Shown: piece by piece, positions 28,590-38,350 of the stretch
Position numbering within the stretch: the stretch's first letter is position 1
How the letters are laid out: each line of letters starts with the position of its first letter
Origin: Actinomycetes bacterium
GTDB lineage: Bacteria; Actinomycetota; Actinomycetes; Nanopelagicales; Nanopelagicaceae
Assembly: GCA_014190175.1 (NCBI GenBank)
Contig: BJFZ01000001.1
Span: forward strand, 85,571-149,570
DNA: 64,000 bases
Reading direction: 5' to 3'
Notes under the pieces: model-generated
What the model saw: only the letters and a program-made list of their open reading frames with translations
Told to the model about the DNA's origin: nothing
The model's database searches: none
Made by a program: the position numbers and the translations under genes

Positions 28590-30331
28590 TAGAGTTCCTG
28601 CGAATCCCAGTCGGGCGCAAGTTCGCGCGCAACCATAATATCATCATTAGATGTTCCCGCAGCAACCATCGGCCAAACCATCGCGTCTCTAAAAACTCCA
28701 AAATCAACTACAACTGGTTGGTCATTAATTGACATCGCTTTTTCAATTGTTTTATCAACATCTTCGGGACGTTCGCAACGCAATCCAATACAACCCATTG
28801 CATCTGCTAATTTTGTAAAATCTGGAATTCGCTTCGAGTGCAGATCGGTATTTGAATAACGCTCGTTGTAGAACAAAGTTTGCCATTGACGAACCATGCC
28901 AAGACTTTCATTATTTATAACTGCAACTTTGATCGGAATGTTATTTAGTGCACAAGTAACTAATTCTTGATTAGTCATTTGGAAGCAACCATCGCCATCA
29001 ATTGCCCACACGGTGGTATCTGGTGCGCCGACTTTCGCTCCCATCGCTGCAGGAACTGCGTAACCCATCGTTCCTAAGCCTCCAGAGTTAAGCCAAGTGC
29101 GTGGTTTCTCATATGAGATAAATTGTGAAGCCCACATTTGGTGCTGACCTACTCCCGCGGTAAAGATCGTATCCGGACCAGAGATCTTTCCTAATCTTTC
29201 AATTACATATTGCGGTGAAAGCGCGCCATCTTTAGGAATGTCATATCCAAGTGGGAAAGTTGAACGCCAAGAATTAACTTGTTTGATCCAAGCCGTGAAA
29301 TCTGGACGAGCTTTTGCATATTGAGCCTTTAATGCAGGCAACAGTAAGGAGATCGTATTTCTTACATCCCCAACAATTGCAACGTCAGCTTTACGATTTT
29401 TTCCGATTTCAGCTGGGTCGATATCGGCGTGAATAACTTTCGCACCAGGAGCGAATGTTGAAAGCTTTCCAGTAACGCGATCATCAAAACGTGCGCCCAA
29501 AGTTATTAATAAATCTGATTTTTGCAGTGCAGTAACAGCAGCAACGGTTCCGTGCATGCCAGGCATACCTAAATGAAGCGGATGACTATCAGGGAAAGCA
29601 CCGCGCGCCATCAAGGTTGTCACAACTGGAATTCCACTTGCTTCGGCGAGTGCAAGTAATTCGCGGTACGCATTTGCTTTTATTACTCCTCCACCGACAT
29701 ATAGAACTGGCCTGGAAGATTGCACAATTAACGCTGCGGCATCATCAACATCACTTTGTTTTGGTTGCGAATGATCGCGATAACCTGGAAGTGAAATAGA
29801 GGTTGGCCACTTGAAAGTAGTTTCGGAAGTCAGTGCATCCTTTGCAATATCTACCAGCACAACTCCGGGACGACCCGTCGCGGCGATGTGAAATGCTTCC
29901 GCAATCGCCTGTGGAATATCTGCTGGATTTGTTACTAAATAATTATGTTTTGTAATTGGCATCGATATTCCGCGAATATCTGCTTCTTGAAATGCATCAG
30001 TACCAATTGCACCTGATGGAACTTGGCCAGTAATGGCAACCATGGGAACAGAATCCATCTGCGCATCTGCAATTGGAGTGACTAAATTTGTCGCACCAGG
30101 ACCTGAGGTCGCTATGCAAACACCGACTCGACCTGTTGCTTGCGCATAACCGGTTGCCGCATGACCAGCTCCTTGTTCGTGACGAACCAGAATGTGGCGA
30201 ATAGTGCTGTCGAAAAGCGGATCGTAGAACGGCAAAATTGCACCGCCTGGAATTCCAAACATCACATCAACGCCAGCGTGCTCCAATGAACGCACGAGGC
30301 TAGCTGCCCCATTCATCTTCTTATCGCTCAT
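28589..30331 (-). CDS. ilvB: Acetolactate synthase large (catalytic) subunit
   Basis: The thiamine-diphosphate-dependent catalytic subunit, 580 residues, which makes acetolactate from pyruvate or acetohydroxybutyrate from pyruvate plus 2-oxobutyrate. The catalytic glutamate lies in [16 protein letters not shown], an FAD-domain segment in [15 protein letters not shown], and the ThDP motif runs from [16 protein letters not shown] to [17 protein letters not shown] ribosome binding site precedes the ATG. Its expression is probably controlled by the leader peptide and terminator at 30390-30476. Confidence 0.97.
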   Translation of the reverse strand: MSDKKMNGAASLVRSLEHAGVDVMFGIPGGAILPFYDPLFDSTIRHILVRHEQGAGHAATGYAQATGRVGVCIATSGPGATNLVTPIADAQMDSVPMVAITGQVPSGAIGTDAFQEADIRGISMPITKHNYLVTNPADIPQAIAEAFHIAATGRPGVVLVDIAKDALTSETTFKWPTSISLPGYRDHSQPKQSDVDDAAALIVQSSRPVLYVGGGVIKANAYRELLALAEASGIPVVTTLMARGAFPDSHPLHLGMPGMHGTVAAVTALQKSDLLITLGARFDDRVTGKLSTFAPGAKVIHADIDPAEIGKNRKADVAIVGDVRNTISLLLPALKAQYAKARPDFTAWIKQVNSWRSTFPLGYDIPKDGALSPQYVIERLGKISGPDTIFTAGVGQHQMWASQFISYEKPRTWLNSGGLGTMGYAVPAAMGAKVGAPDTTVWAIDGDGCFQMTNQELVTCALNNIPIKVAVINNESLGMVRQWQTLFYNERYSNTDLHSKRIPDFTKLADAMGCIGLRCERPEDVDKTIEKAMSINDQPVVVDFGVFRDAMVWPMVAAGTSNDDIMVARELAPDWDSQEL

Positions 30332-30389
30332 CCTTCACGCTCCTCTTCTTAAATACTGTCGGTACCTGCAAAAACTCTCCTTTAATGCG

Positions 30390-30415
30390 AAAACCCTCAG
30401 TGTCTGCACTGAGGG
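30390..30415 (-). terminator. Attenuator terminator hairpin upstream of ilvB
   Basis: On the minus strand CCCTCAGTG, loop CAGA, CACTGAGGG forms a perfect 9-base-pair stem followed by TTTT. It lies 58 bases before the ilvB start codon and 22 bases after the leader-peptide stop. An alternative pairing of 30424-30419 (GTGTGC) with 30407-30400 (GCAGACAC) would break it. Confidence 0.85.
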
Positions 30416-30420
30416 GTGGC

Positions 30421-30448
30421 ACACGATCCAAGAGATGCTAGATCGCGC
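30421..30448 (-). promoter_or_regulatory. Pause / protector hairpin of the ilv attenuator
   Basis: GCGCGATC (30448-30441), the last codons of the leader peptide, pairs over eight positions (two G-U) with GATCGTGT (30428-30421). The 3' arm is the same segment that would form the antiterminator, so a ribosome stalled on the peptide decides between the two folds. Confidence 0.6.
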
Positions 30449-30476
30449 GCTGTCCTACCACGAGAATTTTTGACAT
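30438..30476 (-). CDS. ilv leader peptide (attenuation peptide)
   Basis: A 12-codon open reading frame, MSKILVVGQRAI and a TAG stop, with an AGGAG ribosome binding site 9 bases before its ATG. Codons 4 to 7 are Ile-Leu-Val-Val, exactly the amino acids made by the downstream genes, and codon 12 is again Ile. A stalled ribosome at these codons would cover the 5' arm of the first hairpin and favour the antiterminator. Branched-chain leader peptides before ilvB are known in other Actinobacteria such as Corynebacterium; the peptide here is shorter and different in sequence. It is too small for ordinary gene callers. Confidence 0.8.
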   Translation of the reverse strand: MSKILVVGQRAI

Positions 30477-30545
30477 GGCTCTATTCTCCTCTCTTTCCCA
30501 TATTTTGGTCAACCCCAATTTTTGTGGCCTACCTCATCAACTTAA

Positions 30546-32237
30546 TTAATCGCAGACCGCACCTTTCGAGGCGCTGCCAACCAATTTGGCGTATTTTGCC
30601 AAAACTCCGCGGGTATATCTATTTGGTAAGGCCTTAAATGATTTGGCCCGTTCAGCCAGCTCCTCAGGATCAACTAATAAGTCCAAGGTGCGCGCGATGA
30701 TGTCGATCTTGATTCGATCCCCATCTCTAACAAGTGCAATCGGGCCACCATCAACCGCCTCGGGGGCAACATGGCCAACACATAATCCCGTGGTTCCACC
30801 TGAGAAGCGACCATCGGTGAGCAAAAGGACAGATTTACCCAGGCCAGCACCTTTGATTGCGCCAGTGATCATCAACATCTCCCGCATTCCAGGTCCACCT
30901 TTTGGACCTTCGTAACGGATCACAACCACATCACCTGATTGGATGGTGCCATCTTCAAGCGCTTCCATTGCGCTTTGCTCGCGTTCAAAAACTCGGGCCG
31001 GTCCTTCGAATACATCCACGCCAATTCCAGCAACTTTTGTAACTGCACCTTCAGGTGCAAGTGAGCCGCCAAGGATTGTAATTCCACCGCTTGGTGAGAA
31101 TGGAGTGCTAGTTGAATAAAGAACTTCTCCATCTGCTTTTTGTGGCGCAAGATTTGCTAAATTCTCAGCCATTGTTTTCCCGGTAACAGTTAAGCAATCT
31201 CCGTGCAAAAGTTTTGCATCAAGGAGTGCGCGTAACACAACTGGAATTCCGCCGACTTTATCTACATCACTCATTACAAATTTACCGAAAGGCTTTAAAT
31301 CTCCGAGTAATGGAACTTTGGATCCGACGCGGTGAAAATCATGTAATTCCAAATCAACATCTGCTTCATGTGCCATGGCTAAAAGATGGAGCACGGCATT
31401 TGTGGAACCACCAAGTGCCATAACAATTGTGATTGCATTTTCAAAAGCACGTTTTGTCATAATGTCGCGGGCGGTAATTCCTTGACGAATTAATTCAACA
31501 ACTGCTTCACCAGATTGACGTGAGAAGTTTTCACGTCGACGATCTACCGCTGGTGGTGCGGCTGATCCTGGTAATGACATTCCAATTGCTTCAGCAACAG
31601 ATGCCATCGTGTTTGCGGTGTACATCCCGCCACATGCACCTTCTCCTGGACAAATTGCGCGCTCAATCCGATCTACTTCATCGCGGGTAATTAATCCACG
31701 TGCGCAAGCCCCAACTGCCTCAAATGCGTCAATCAGGGTCACATCTTTTCCATCAACATTTCCTGGCAAAGTTGTTCCTGCATAAATAAAAACACTTGCC
31801 ACGTCAATTCGCGCAGCCGCCATCATCATACCCGGAAGTGATTTATCGCAACCAGCTAATAAAACCATTCCATCAAGTCGCTCTGCTTGCATTACTGTTT
31901 CGACAGAATCGGCAATTACTTCACGAGAAACTAGTGAGAAGTGCATTCCTTCATGTCCCATTGAAATTCCATCAGAAACCGAAATAGTTCCGAATTGCAT
32001 CGGAAAACCACCAGCCGCATGTACCCCTTCTTTTGATGCTGATGCAAGTCGATCTAATGAAAGGTTGCATGGAGTGATCTCATTCCATGAAGATGCAATT
32101 CCGATTTGTGGCTTTACCCAATCAGCATCACCCATTCCCACGGCTCGCAACATTCCACGTGCAGGAGAACGCTCAAGGCCATCGGTAACCATTCCTGATC
32201 GAGGCTTCATTGGGTTAGAGTTAGTAGTCTGGCTCAT
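30546..32237 (-). CDS. ilvD: Dihydroxy-acid dehydratase
   Basis: An iron-sulfur enzyme of 563 residues catalysing the third common step of valine and isoleucine synthesis. The cluster and metal ligands are visible in [14 protein letters not shown] and [16 protein letters not shown], and the C-terminal region has [21 protein letters not shown] (quoted in part). The frame runs upstream to 32429, but that part is antisense to the MFS gene and not conserved. ATG 32237 is chosen (MSQTT...), with 32246 as an alternative. A TATAGT box at 32252-32247 lies just before it. The gene is 69 bases ahead of the ilv leader peptide, so read-through into the attenuator is possible. Confidence 0.94.
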   Translation of the reverse strand: MSQTTNSNPMKPRSGMVTDGLERSPARGMLRAVGMGDADWVKPQIGIASSWNEITPCNLSLDRLASASKEGVHAAGGFPMQFGTISVSDGISMGHEGMHFSLVSREVIADSVETVMQAERLDGMVLLAGCDKSLPGMMMAAARIDVASVFIYAGTTLPGNVDGKDVTLIDAFEAVGACARGLITRDEVDRIERAICPGEGACGGMYTANTMASVAEAIGMSLPGSAAPPAVDRRRENFSRQSGEAVVELIRQGITARDIMTKRAFENAITIVMALGGSTNAVLHLLAMAHEADVDLELHDFHRVGSKVPLLGDLKPFGKFVMSDVDKVGGIPVVLRALLDAKLLHGDCLTVTGKTMAENLANLAPQKADGEVLYSTSTPFSPSGGITILGGSLAPEGAVTKVAGIGVDVFEGPARVFEREQSAMEALEDGTIQSGDVVVIRYEGPKGGPGMREMLMITGAIKGAGLGKSVLLLTDGRFSGGTTGLCVGHVAPEAVDGGPIALVRDGDRIKIDIIARTLDLLVDPEELAERAKSFKALPNRYTRGVLAKYAKLVGSASKGAVCD

Positions 32238-32245
32238 AGTGCTCA

Positions 32246-32252
32246 TACTATA
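32246..32252. promoter_or_regulatory. Overlapping divergent -10 boxes of ilvD and the MFS gene
   Basis: TATAGT (32252-32247) on the minus strand would start ilvD mRNA only a few bases before its ATG at 32237. The same bases read TACTAT (32246-32251) on the plus strand and would give the MFS gene a leader of about 23 bases. The two promoters would therefore compete. Confidence 0.4.
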
Positions 32253-32280
32253 AGCAACAAATTGGAAAGCAGCCAAAGAG

Positions 32281-33732
32281 ATGAGTTTCGCCCAACCACC
32301 AACCCAAACTCCAGATCCAACTAGATGGAGGGCCCTATTTGTAATCGCAATCGCCCAGTTGATGGTGGTGCTTGACTCCTCAATCGTAAATATTGCAATA
32401 CCCAGTGCCAAAATTGATTTAGGAATCACTGATGCAAATCAAAGTTGGGTGGTAACTTCTTACACTCTTGCTTTTGGCTCTTTGCTGCTTCTCGGCGGTC
32501 GAATCGCCGATTTTATTGGACGGAAGAAAAGTTTTATTATCGGCCTGCTTGGTTTCGCTGGTGCATCAGCACTTGGAGGAATAGCACAATCACAGGAGAT
32601 TTTGTTTGCTTCCCGCGCGCTGCAAGGTGCATTTGGGGCGTTACTGACGCCATCAGCGCTTTCGCTAATTAACGTAACATTTTCCATTCCTAAAGAGCGG
32701 GCAAAAGCATTTGGTGTTTATAGTGCCATTGCCGGCGGTGGCGCTGCGATTGGGTTGATTCTCGGTGGCACTCTTACTGAATTTGCTTCATGGAGATGGT
32801 GTCTCTGGGTCAATGTTCCAATCGCAATTACCGCTGCCCTTCTTGCCTATCCTTTCGTGCACGAATCAAAAGCTGGAGGAGATCACTCTTATGATCTACC
32901 TGGGACGATCACTGCAACACTTGGTTTACTTAGTTTGGTATATGGATTTACGCAAGCGGCGAAGGTTGGTTGGGCAACAGGTTCAACTCTTTCCTTCCTT
33001 GGCATCGCCGCCATCTTACTGTTTGTTTTTTTCATAATTGAAAAAAATGTTAAAAATCCGCTGCTTCCGTTACGCATTATCACCGAAAGAAATCGTGGTG
33101 GTTCATATCTTGGTTCAATGATGGTTGGTGCTGGTTTATTTTCGATGTTCTTATTTCTCGGCTTATACCTCCAAGTAATTATGGGATATTCACCACTTAG
33201 GACTGGTTTTGCTTTTTTGCCGTTCTCGCTCGGAGTAATTGCATCTGCAGGAGTCGCCACTCAACTATTACCTCGCGTCGGGCCAAAGCCGTTGATTGTT
33301 TGGGGATTAATTCAAGGATCAATTGGATTACTGCTTTTATCAACTATTACCCCGGATACAAGTTATACGACACATGTACTTCCAATGTTAGTAATAATAA
33401 GTACTGGCATGGCTTTAGTTTTTATTTCAATTTCAACAACAGCACTCCATGGAATCGGTGGGCGTGATTCTGGAGTAGCAAGTGCTGCACTCAATACCAG
33501 TCAACAGGTTGGTGGATCTCTTGGCACTGCTTTGTTAAATACCATCGCGGCAACTTCCGCTGCAAATTACCTAATAACCCATCCTGAATTAGGAGATAAA
33601 GCGCAATTTTTTGCTTTAACCCACGGTTACACCACTGCATTTAAAACTGGTGCTACCTTCTTGCTTATCGCAGCAGTGGTGATGGCAGTACTTTTAAAAA
33701 TTGGAAAAGAATCCCTAGCCGAAAAAGCTTAG
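32281..33732 (+). CDS. MFS transporter, DHA2 (EmrB/QacA-like, 14-TM) family
   Basis: A 483-residue proton-coupled exporter of the 14-helix DHA2 family. The N-terminal segment [16 protein letters not shown] carries the family's conserved Asp in helix 1. [17 protein letters not shown] is the loop 2-3 motif A, and [18 protein letters not shown] is the antiporter motif C. The substrate is unknown; such proteins export drugs, amphiphiles or sugars. It is divergent from ilvD across 43 bases, and its TAG interlocks with the gatB stop codon. Confidence 0.85.
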   Translation: MSFAQPPTQTPDPTRWRALFVIAIAQLMVVLDSSIVNIAIPSAKIDLGITDANQSWVVTSYTLAFGSLLLLGGRIADFIGRKKSFIIGLLGFAGASALGGIAQSQEILFASRALQGAFGALLTPSALSLINVTFSIPKERAKAFGVYSAIAGGGAAIGLILGGTLTEFASWRWCLWVNVPIAITAALLAYPFVHESKAGGDHSYDLPGTITATLGLLSLVYGFTQAAKVGWATGSTLSFLGIAAILLFVFFIIEKNVKNPLLPLRIITERNRGGSYLGSMMVGAGLFSMFLFLGLYLQVIMGYSPLRTGFAFLPFSLGVIASAGVATQLLPRVGPKPLIVWGLIQGSIGLLLLSTITPDTSYTTHVLPMLVIISTGMALVFISISTTALHGIGGRDSGVASAALNTSQQVGGSLGTALLNTIAATSAANYLITHPELGDKAQFFALTHGYTTAFKTGATFLLIAAVVMAVLLKIGKESLAEKA

Positions 33733-35228
33733 CTCTGTCCTAATAAGCCAAGTAGGAGCTCACGTACCCGCGCTGCATCTGCTTGGCCTTTAGTATCTTT
33801 CATAACTGCGCCAATTAATGCACCTGCCGCTGGAATATTTCCATCTCTAACTTTTTGTGCTGTTTCTGGTTGCGCTGCGATTGCACGTTCAATAGCTCCA
33901 ACTAACTCCCCTTCATCAGATACAACTTTGATTCCACGTGCGGCGATGACCTCTGCAGGACTTCCCTCACCAGCTATTACACCTTCAACTACTTGTCTAG
34001 CTAATTTATCTGTTAAATCACCAGCTGCTACTAAAGCAATAATTTCGGCAACATCTTTTGGAGTGATCGGCATTTCAACAACTTCAACTTCGCGCTCATT
34101 TGCAACTCTTGAAATTTCTCCTAGCCACCAAGTTCGTGCTTTAGTTGGGTCTGCACCTTCCGCAACTGTTTCTTCAACAACTCCAACGACCCCTGCGTTA
34201 ATCATCGCGGCCATCTCTTTATCGGGAACTTGCCAAAGTTGTTGCAATCTTGCTCGATGCGCAGAAGGTCGCTCTGGGAGTTGGGCTCTTAATTGCTCGA
34301 TCCATTCTGCGGAAGGTGCAACTGGTAATAAATCTGGTTCAGGGAAATATCGGTAATCCTCCGCTTGTTCTTTTGAACGTCCAGAGCGAGTAGTTCCGGA
34401 ATCTTCCTGAAAATGGCGCGTCTCTTGTACTACGTGCTCCCCTGCTTCAAGTCTTTGCGCATGACGATGCATCTCGCTAGTTATTGCGCGTTCTACTGAA
34501 CGAAGTGAGTTCACATTTTTGGTCTCACTTCGAGTACCAAGTTTTCCACTTCCGCGAGGTGACAATGAAATATTTGCATCGCAACGAAGCGAGCCTTGTT
34601 CCATCTTTACATCGCTAACGCCAAGTGCTCGCAAAATATCTCGTAACTCTTTTACATACGCCTTCGCGATTTGTGGTGCATAACTTTCAGTTCCTAAAAC
34701 AGTTTTAGTAACAATTTCTACTAGTGGGATGCCAGCTCGGTTGTAATCCAAGAGTGAATATTCGGCGCCGTGAATCCGACCTGTCGCTCCACCAACATGT
34801 AAAGATTTTCCAGTGTCCTCTTCCATGTGGACCCGTTCTATTTCAATTCGAAAAGTTTTCATACCTTCTGGAGTTTCATACTCAACATCTAAATAACCAT
34901 CAGTACAAATCGGTTCGTCATATTGAGAGATCTGAAAATTCTTGGGCATATCTGGATAGAAATAATTTTTACGCGCAAAACGTGACCAAGGAGCTATCGA
35001 ACAGTTAAGTGCTAACCCAATCAATATGGTGCTTTCAATTGCGCGTTCATTCACAAATGGCAATGCGCCGGGCATTCCTAAGCAGACTGGACATACTTGG
35101 GTATTTGGCTCAGCACCAAATTCAGTTGGGCAACCACAGAACATTTTGGTTTTAGTTCCAAGTTCAACATGCACTTCAAGACCCAGGGCTGGCTCGTATT
35201 TTTCAATTACCTCTTCATAGCTCAACAT
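33729..35228 (-). CDS. gatB: Aspartyl/glutamyl-tRNA(Asn/Gln) amidotransferase subunit B
   Basis: The 499-residue tRNA-binding kinase subunit of GatCAB, which converts Glu-tRNA(Gln), and often Asp-tRNA(Asn), into the cognate amidated form. Typical stretches are [23 protein letters not shown], here with the zinc cysteines CGC and CPVCLG, then [18 protein letters not shown] (given in part) and a C-terminal helical/YqeY-like tail domain. It starts 2 bases after the gatA stop codon. No glutaminyl-tRNA synthetase is in the window, as expected where the indirect route is used. Confidence 0.96.
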   Translation of the reverse strand: MLSYEEVIEKYEPALGLEVHVELGTKTKMFCGCPTEFGAEPNTQVCPVCLGMPGALPFVNERAIESTILIGLALNCSIAPWSRFARKNYFYPDMPKNFQISQYDEPICTDGYLDVEYETPEGMKTFRIEIERVHMEEDTGKSLHVGGATGRIHGAEYSLLDYNRAGIPLVEIVTKTVLGTESYAPQIAKAYVKELRDILRALGVSDVKMEQGSLRCDANISLSPRGSGKLGTRSETKNVNSLRSVERAITSEMHRHAQRLEAGEHVVQETRHFQEDSGTTRSGRSKEQAEDYRYFPEPDLLPVAPSAEWIEQLRAQLPERPSAHRARLQQLWQVPDKEMAAMINAGVVGVVEETVAEGADPTKARTWWLGEISRVANEREVEVVEMPITPKDVAEIIALVAAGDLTDKLARQVVEGVIAGEGSPAEVIAARGIKVVSDEGELVGAIERAIAAQPETAQKVRDGNIPAAGALIGAVMKDTKGQADAARVRELLLGLLGQS

Positions 35229-35230
35229 CT

Positions 35231-36736
35231 TTATGCACCTGCCGCAGAAATTAATTTAGGTGCCTTAGTAGTAAGCACTCCACCCCATTTTGCTGCTAAC
35301 TCGCGCTCGAGGGCTGCCCCGACTTGATACAGGCGATCATCTTTCATTGCCGGTGCAATAATTTGAAAACCTACGGGCAATCCTTCAGATAGACCAGCAG
35401 GAAGGGACATTGCGGCAACTCCGGCAAGGTTTACTGGAATGGTTGCCACATCACTTAAATACATTGCTACCGGGTCATTACTTTTCTCACCGATCGGAAA
35501 TGCAACTGTTGGCGTTGTAGGTGAAACTAATATATCTACTGATGAAAATGCTTTAGCAAAATCTTGGGTGATCAATGTTCGAACTTTCTGGGCGCTTCCA
35601 TAATATGCGTCGTAATATCCGGCAGAAAGTGCATAAGTTCCAAGAATAATTCGACGTTTTACTTCACGTCCAAATCCTGCCGCACGAGTCATACTCATAA
35701 CCTCTTCAGCACTACGTGACCCATCATCTCCAACACGTAATCCATATCTCATCGCATCAAAACGGGCTAAGTTTGAAGAAGCTTCACTTGGTGCAATCAG
35801 ATAGTAAGCAGCTAATCCGTAATCAAAATTTGGGCATGAAACCATTTCAATTGTTGCGCCTTGGCTACGCAAAATTTCAAGGGATTCTTCAAATCTTTCA
35901 CTAACTCCACTTTCATAACCATCACCAGACAACTCTTTAATTACTCCAATTTTCATGCCTTTTACATCTGCACGTTTTGCGGCGGCAACTACAGGTGGAG
36001 TTGGAGCATTAATACTTGTTGCATCGTAATCATCATGGCCGGCAATAACTTCATGTAGCAATGCGGTATCTAAAACAGTACGTGCGCAGGGCCCAACTTG
36101 ATCCAATGAAGAAGAGAATGCGACGACTCCATATCGAGAAACACCACCGTAAGTTGGTTTCACTCCGACAGTGCCAGTTAGTGCTGCAGGTTGTCTGATC
36201 GATCCACCAGTGTCGCTACCAATCGCAAGAGGTGCTTCAAATGCCGCAAGTGCTGCTGCTGAACCTCCACCAGAACCGCCAGGTATCCGCTTTAAATCCC
36301 AGGGATTTTGAGTCGTACCGTATGCAGAGTTCTCGGTTGATGATCCCATCGCAAACTCATCCATATTTGTCTTGCCAAGAATTACCACACCCGCAGCCCG
36401 TAATTTTTTTACAACTGTTGCACTGTAAGGCGGGCGCCAACCTGCTAATATTTTGGAACCACAAGTTGTCGGAATTCCTTCTTGCGCCAAAATATCTTTA
36501 AGCGCGAGTGGAACACCGGCAAGTGGTCCTAAATTTTCGCCCTTGGCTCGCGCAGCATCAACTTGATCGGCTTGAGCCAAAGCGCCATCTGTATCTACAA
36601 ATAAAAATGCCTGCACCGCTTTATCTACTTTTGCAATTTGATCCAGGTGCGCTTGGGTTACCTCACGTGCAGAAACTTCCTTCTTAGCCAAGCTTTCTGA
36701 TAATTGCGCTGCACTCTTGTAAATTAAATCACTCAT
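35231..36736 (-). CDS. gatA: Aspartyl/glutamyl-tRNA(Asn/Gln) amidotransferase subunit A
   Basis: The 501-residue amidase that releases ammonia from glutamine for GatB. The amidase-signature Ser-cisSer-Lys triad is visible: Lys in PLALKDIL, the glycine/serine motif [13 protein letters not shown], and the nucleophile region [13 protein letters not shown]. Its ATG overlaps the gatC stop codon by four bases, giving the coupled order gatC-gatA-gatB. Confidence 0.96.
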   Translation of the reverse strand: MSDLIYKSAAQLSESLAKKEVSAREVTQAHLDQIAKVDKAVQAFLFVDTDGALAQADQVDAARAKGENLGPLAGVPLALKDILAQEGIPTTCGSKILAGWRPPYSATVVKKLRAAGVVILGKTNMDEFAMGSSTENSAYGTTQNPWDLKRIPGGSGGGSAAALAAFEAPLAIGSDTGGSIRQPAALTGTVGVKPTYGGVSRYGVVAFSSSLDQVGPCARTVLDTALLHEVIAGHDDYDATSINAPTPPVVAAAKRADVKGMKIGVIKELSGDGYESGVSERFEESLEILRSQGATIEMVSCPNFDYGLAAYYLIAPSEASSNLARFDAMRYGLRVGDDGSRSAEEVMSMTRAAGFGREVKRRIILGTYALSAGYYDAYYGSAQKVRTLITQDFAKAFSSVDILVSPTTPTVAFPIGEKSNDPVAMYLSDVATIPVNLAGVAAMSLPAGLSEGLPVGFQIIAPAMKDDRLYQVGAALERELAAKWGGVLTTKAPKLISAAGA

Positions 36737-37032
36737 GCTTCTTCACCTAAAATTTGTGGAACTCTAAATCGATCATCTTCACTTGCTGGTGCTCCCGATA
36801 AAGCATTTGCTGGAGTTAAACCTGGACGAACCACATCTGGACGGGTCACATTTACCAATGCGAGTGGATGTGAAGTTGGTACTACATCACTTTTTGCTGC
36901 CTCTTGGACTCTGGCAACGGCACCTAAAATCGCTTCCATCTCGCCCGCTAATTCAGCGATCTCATTAGCACTCAAGTCCAGACGGGCTAATTGCGCAATA
37001 CGCGCTACTTCTTCATTTGAAATCCGGGACAT
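36733..37032 (-). CDS. gatC: Aspartyl/glutamyl-tRNA(Asn/Gln) amidotransferase subunit C
   Basis: The 99-residue stabilising subunit that wraps around GatA and contacts GatB. It begins [20 protein letters not shown], the GatC hallmark, and ends with the [14 protein letters not shown] tail. A TAGGAT box ends 7 bases before the ATG, suggesting that the gatCAB mRNA starts at the start codon. Confidence 0.95.
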   Translation of the reverse strand: MSRISNEEVARIAQLARLDLSANEIAELAGEMEAILGAVARVQEAAKSDVVPTSHPLALVNVTRPDVVRPGLTPANALSGAPASEDDRFRVPQILGEEA

Positions 37033-37039
37033 ATTCCCA

Positions 37040-37045
37040 ATCCTA
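37040..37045 (-). promoter_or_regulatory. Candidate leaderless -10 box of gatC
   Basis: TAGGAT on the minus strand, 7 bases before the gatC ATG, in the 21-base gap after the proA stop codon. No ribosome binding site is seen between the box and the ATG. Confidence 0.5.
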
Positions 37046-37053
37046 CCCGCGTC

Positions 37054-38316
37054 TTACTCGCGGATCTGACCGCTACCAGTCACAATCCAAGTAGTAGTAG
37101 TCATCTCTTCGAGACCCATCGGTCCACGTGCGTGAAGTTTCTGATTTGAGATACCGATCTCAGCGCCAAAACCCATCTGCTCTCCATCGGTGAACCTCGT
37201 GGATGCATTTACCATAATCGCAGCCGCATCTGCATTGGCAATAAAAGCCGCCGCAGTGCTTGGTGATTCAGTAACAATTGATTCAGTGTGCTGGGTTCCA
37301 TATTTATTTATATGGTCATTTGCGTTTTGCCGGTCAGTCACTATCCCAACATTCATTTCTAATGTTCCATACTCTGTTGACCAATCTCCTTCACTTGCCA
37401 ATACCATTTCCACACCACAACTTTTGGCAATCTCGATTGATTTAGCATCGCCATGCAAGTGGACACCTTGCTCAGCCAATGCCTTCAATGCCAATGGTAA
37501 AAATTCAGCAGCCACGGCTTCATGAACTAATACAGTTTCAGCTGCGTTACAAACACTTGGTCTATGACATTTTGAATTAATAAGAATTGGTATCGCCTTA
37601 TTAAAATCTGCGTCCTTGTCGATGTAAACATGACAAACACCTGCACCAGTTTCAATTGTAGGCACTGTTGACTCATCAACAACTGTTCTGATTAATGCAG
37701 CACTTCCGCGCGGAATTACTAAATCAACTAATCCACGGGCGTTTAATAATTCACGGACAGTTGAGCGATCATGTGATGAAACTAATTGCACAATATCTGC
37801 TGGAAGGCCTACAGATGTGATCGCACTTCGCATTACATTGACCAACACTTCATTACTTTTTGCGGCAGTTGATGAGCCGCGCAATAACGCCGCACTTCCA
37901 GCCTTAATTAAAATCACTGCTGCATCAACAGTCACATTTGGTCTTGCCTCATAAACCATTCCCACAACCCCAAATGGCACAGCAATTTGTTTTAGATGCA
38001 ATCCATTTTCGAGAGTACGTTCTCGAATCACTCGACCAATTGGATCAGGAAGCGCGGCTATCTGACGTGCGCCATTTGCAATATCCGCAATTCTTTGGGG
38101 GTTCAATTTCAATCGATCAATTAAAGAGTCGCTAATTCCGTCAGCTTTTGACTTAAGTACATCCTCATTATTCGCCGTCAAGATTTCACTCTCATGCGCG
38201 AGTAGATGTTCTGCTATCGCATTCAATGCCCGGTCTTTGTCTTCACGCTTTGTGGCAGCCAATATTCGTGCCGCTGATCTAGCAGCAGTGGCCAGAGTTT
38301 CAATCTGCGTGGTCAT
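37054..38316 (-). CDS. proA: Gamma-glutamyl phosphate reductase
   Basis: The second enzyme of proline synthesis, an aldehyde-dehydrogenase-fold NADPH-dependent reductase of 420 residues. Characteristic stretches are VPFGVVGMVYEARPNVTVDA, LVIPRGSAALIR, the catalytic cysteine in NSKCHRPSVCNAAET, and GPMGLEEMTTTTW at the C-terminus. In many bacteria it directly follows proB; here a plus-strand serine hydrolase gene lies between them. A TAGGCT box ends 6 bases before the ATG. Confidence 0.95.
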   Translation of the reverse strand: MTTQIETLATAARSAARILAATKREDKDRALNAIAEHLLAHESEILTANNEDVLKSKADGISDSLIDRLKLNPQRIADIANGARQIAALPDPIGRVIRERTLENGLHLKQIAVPFGVVGMVYEARPNVTVDAAVILIKAGSAALLRGSSTAAKSNEVLVNVMRSAITSVGLPADIVQLVSSHDRSTVRELLNARGLVDLVIPRGSAALIRTVVDESTVPTIETGAGVCHVYIDKDADFNKAIPILINSKCHRPSVCNAAETVLVHEAVAAEFLPLALKALAEQGVHLHGDAKSIEIAKSCGVEMVLASEGDWSTEYGTLEMNVGIVTDRQNANDHINKYGTQHTESIVTESPSTAAAFIANADAAAIMVNASTRFTDGEQMGFGAEIGISNQKLHARGPMGLEEMTTTTWIVTGSGQIRE

Positions 38317-38322
38317 GGGATC

Positions 38323-38343
38323 AGCCTAACCAACAGTTAAGAT
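38323..38343. promoter_or_regulatory. Back-to-back leaderless promoters of proA and the serine hydrolase
   Basis: In a 34-base gap, TAGGCT (minus, 38328-38323) lies 6 bases from the proA ATG and TAAGAT (plus, 38338-38343) lies 7 bases from the hydrolase ATG. Neither gene has a recognisable ribosome binding site. The two -10 boxes are 9 bases apart, so the polymerases would exclude each other. Confidence 0.5.
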
Positions 38344-38350
38344 AGGGCGC

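Noticed and set aside
32238..32429. N-terminal extension of ilvD
   Set aside because: The frame is open but overlaps the divergent MFS gene. The conserved IlvD sequence and a -10-like box both place the start near 32237.
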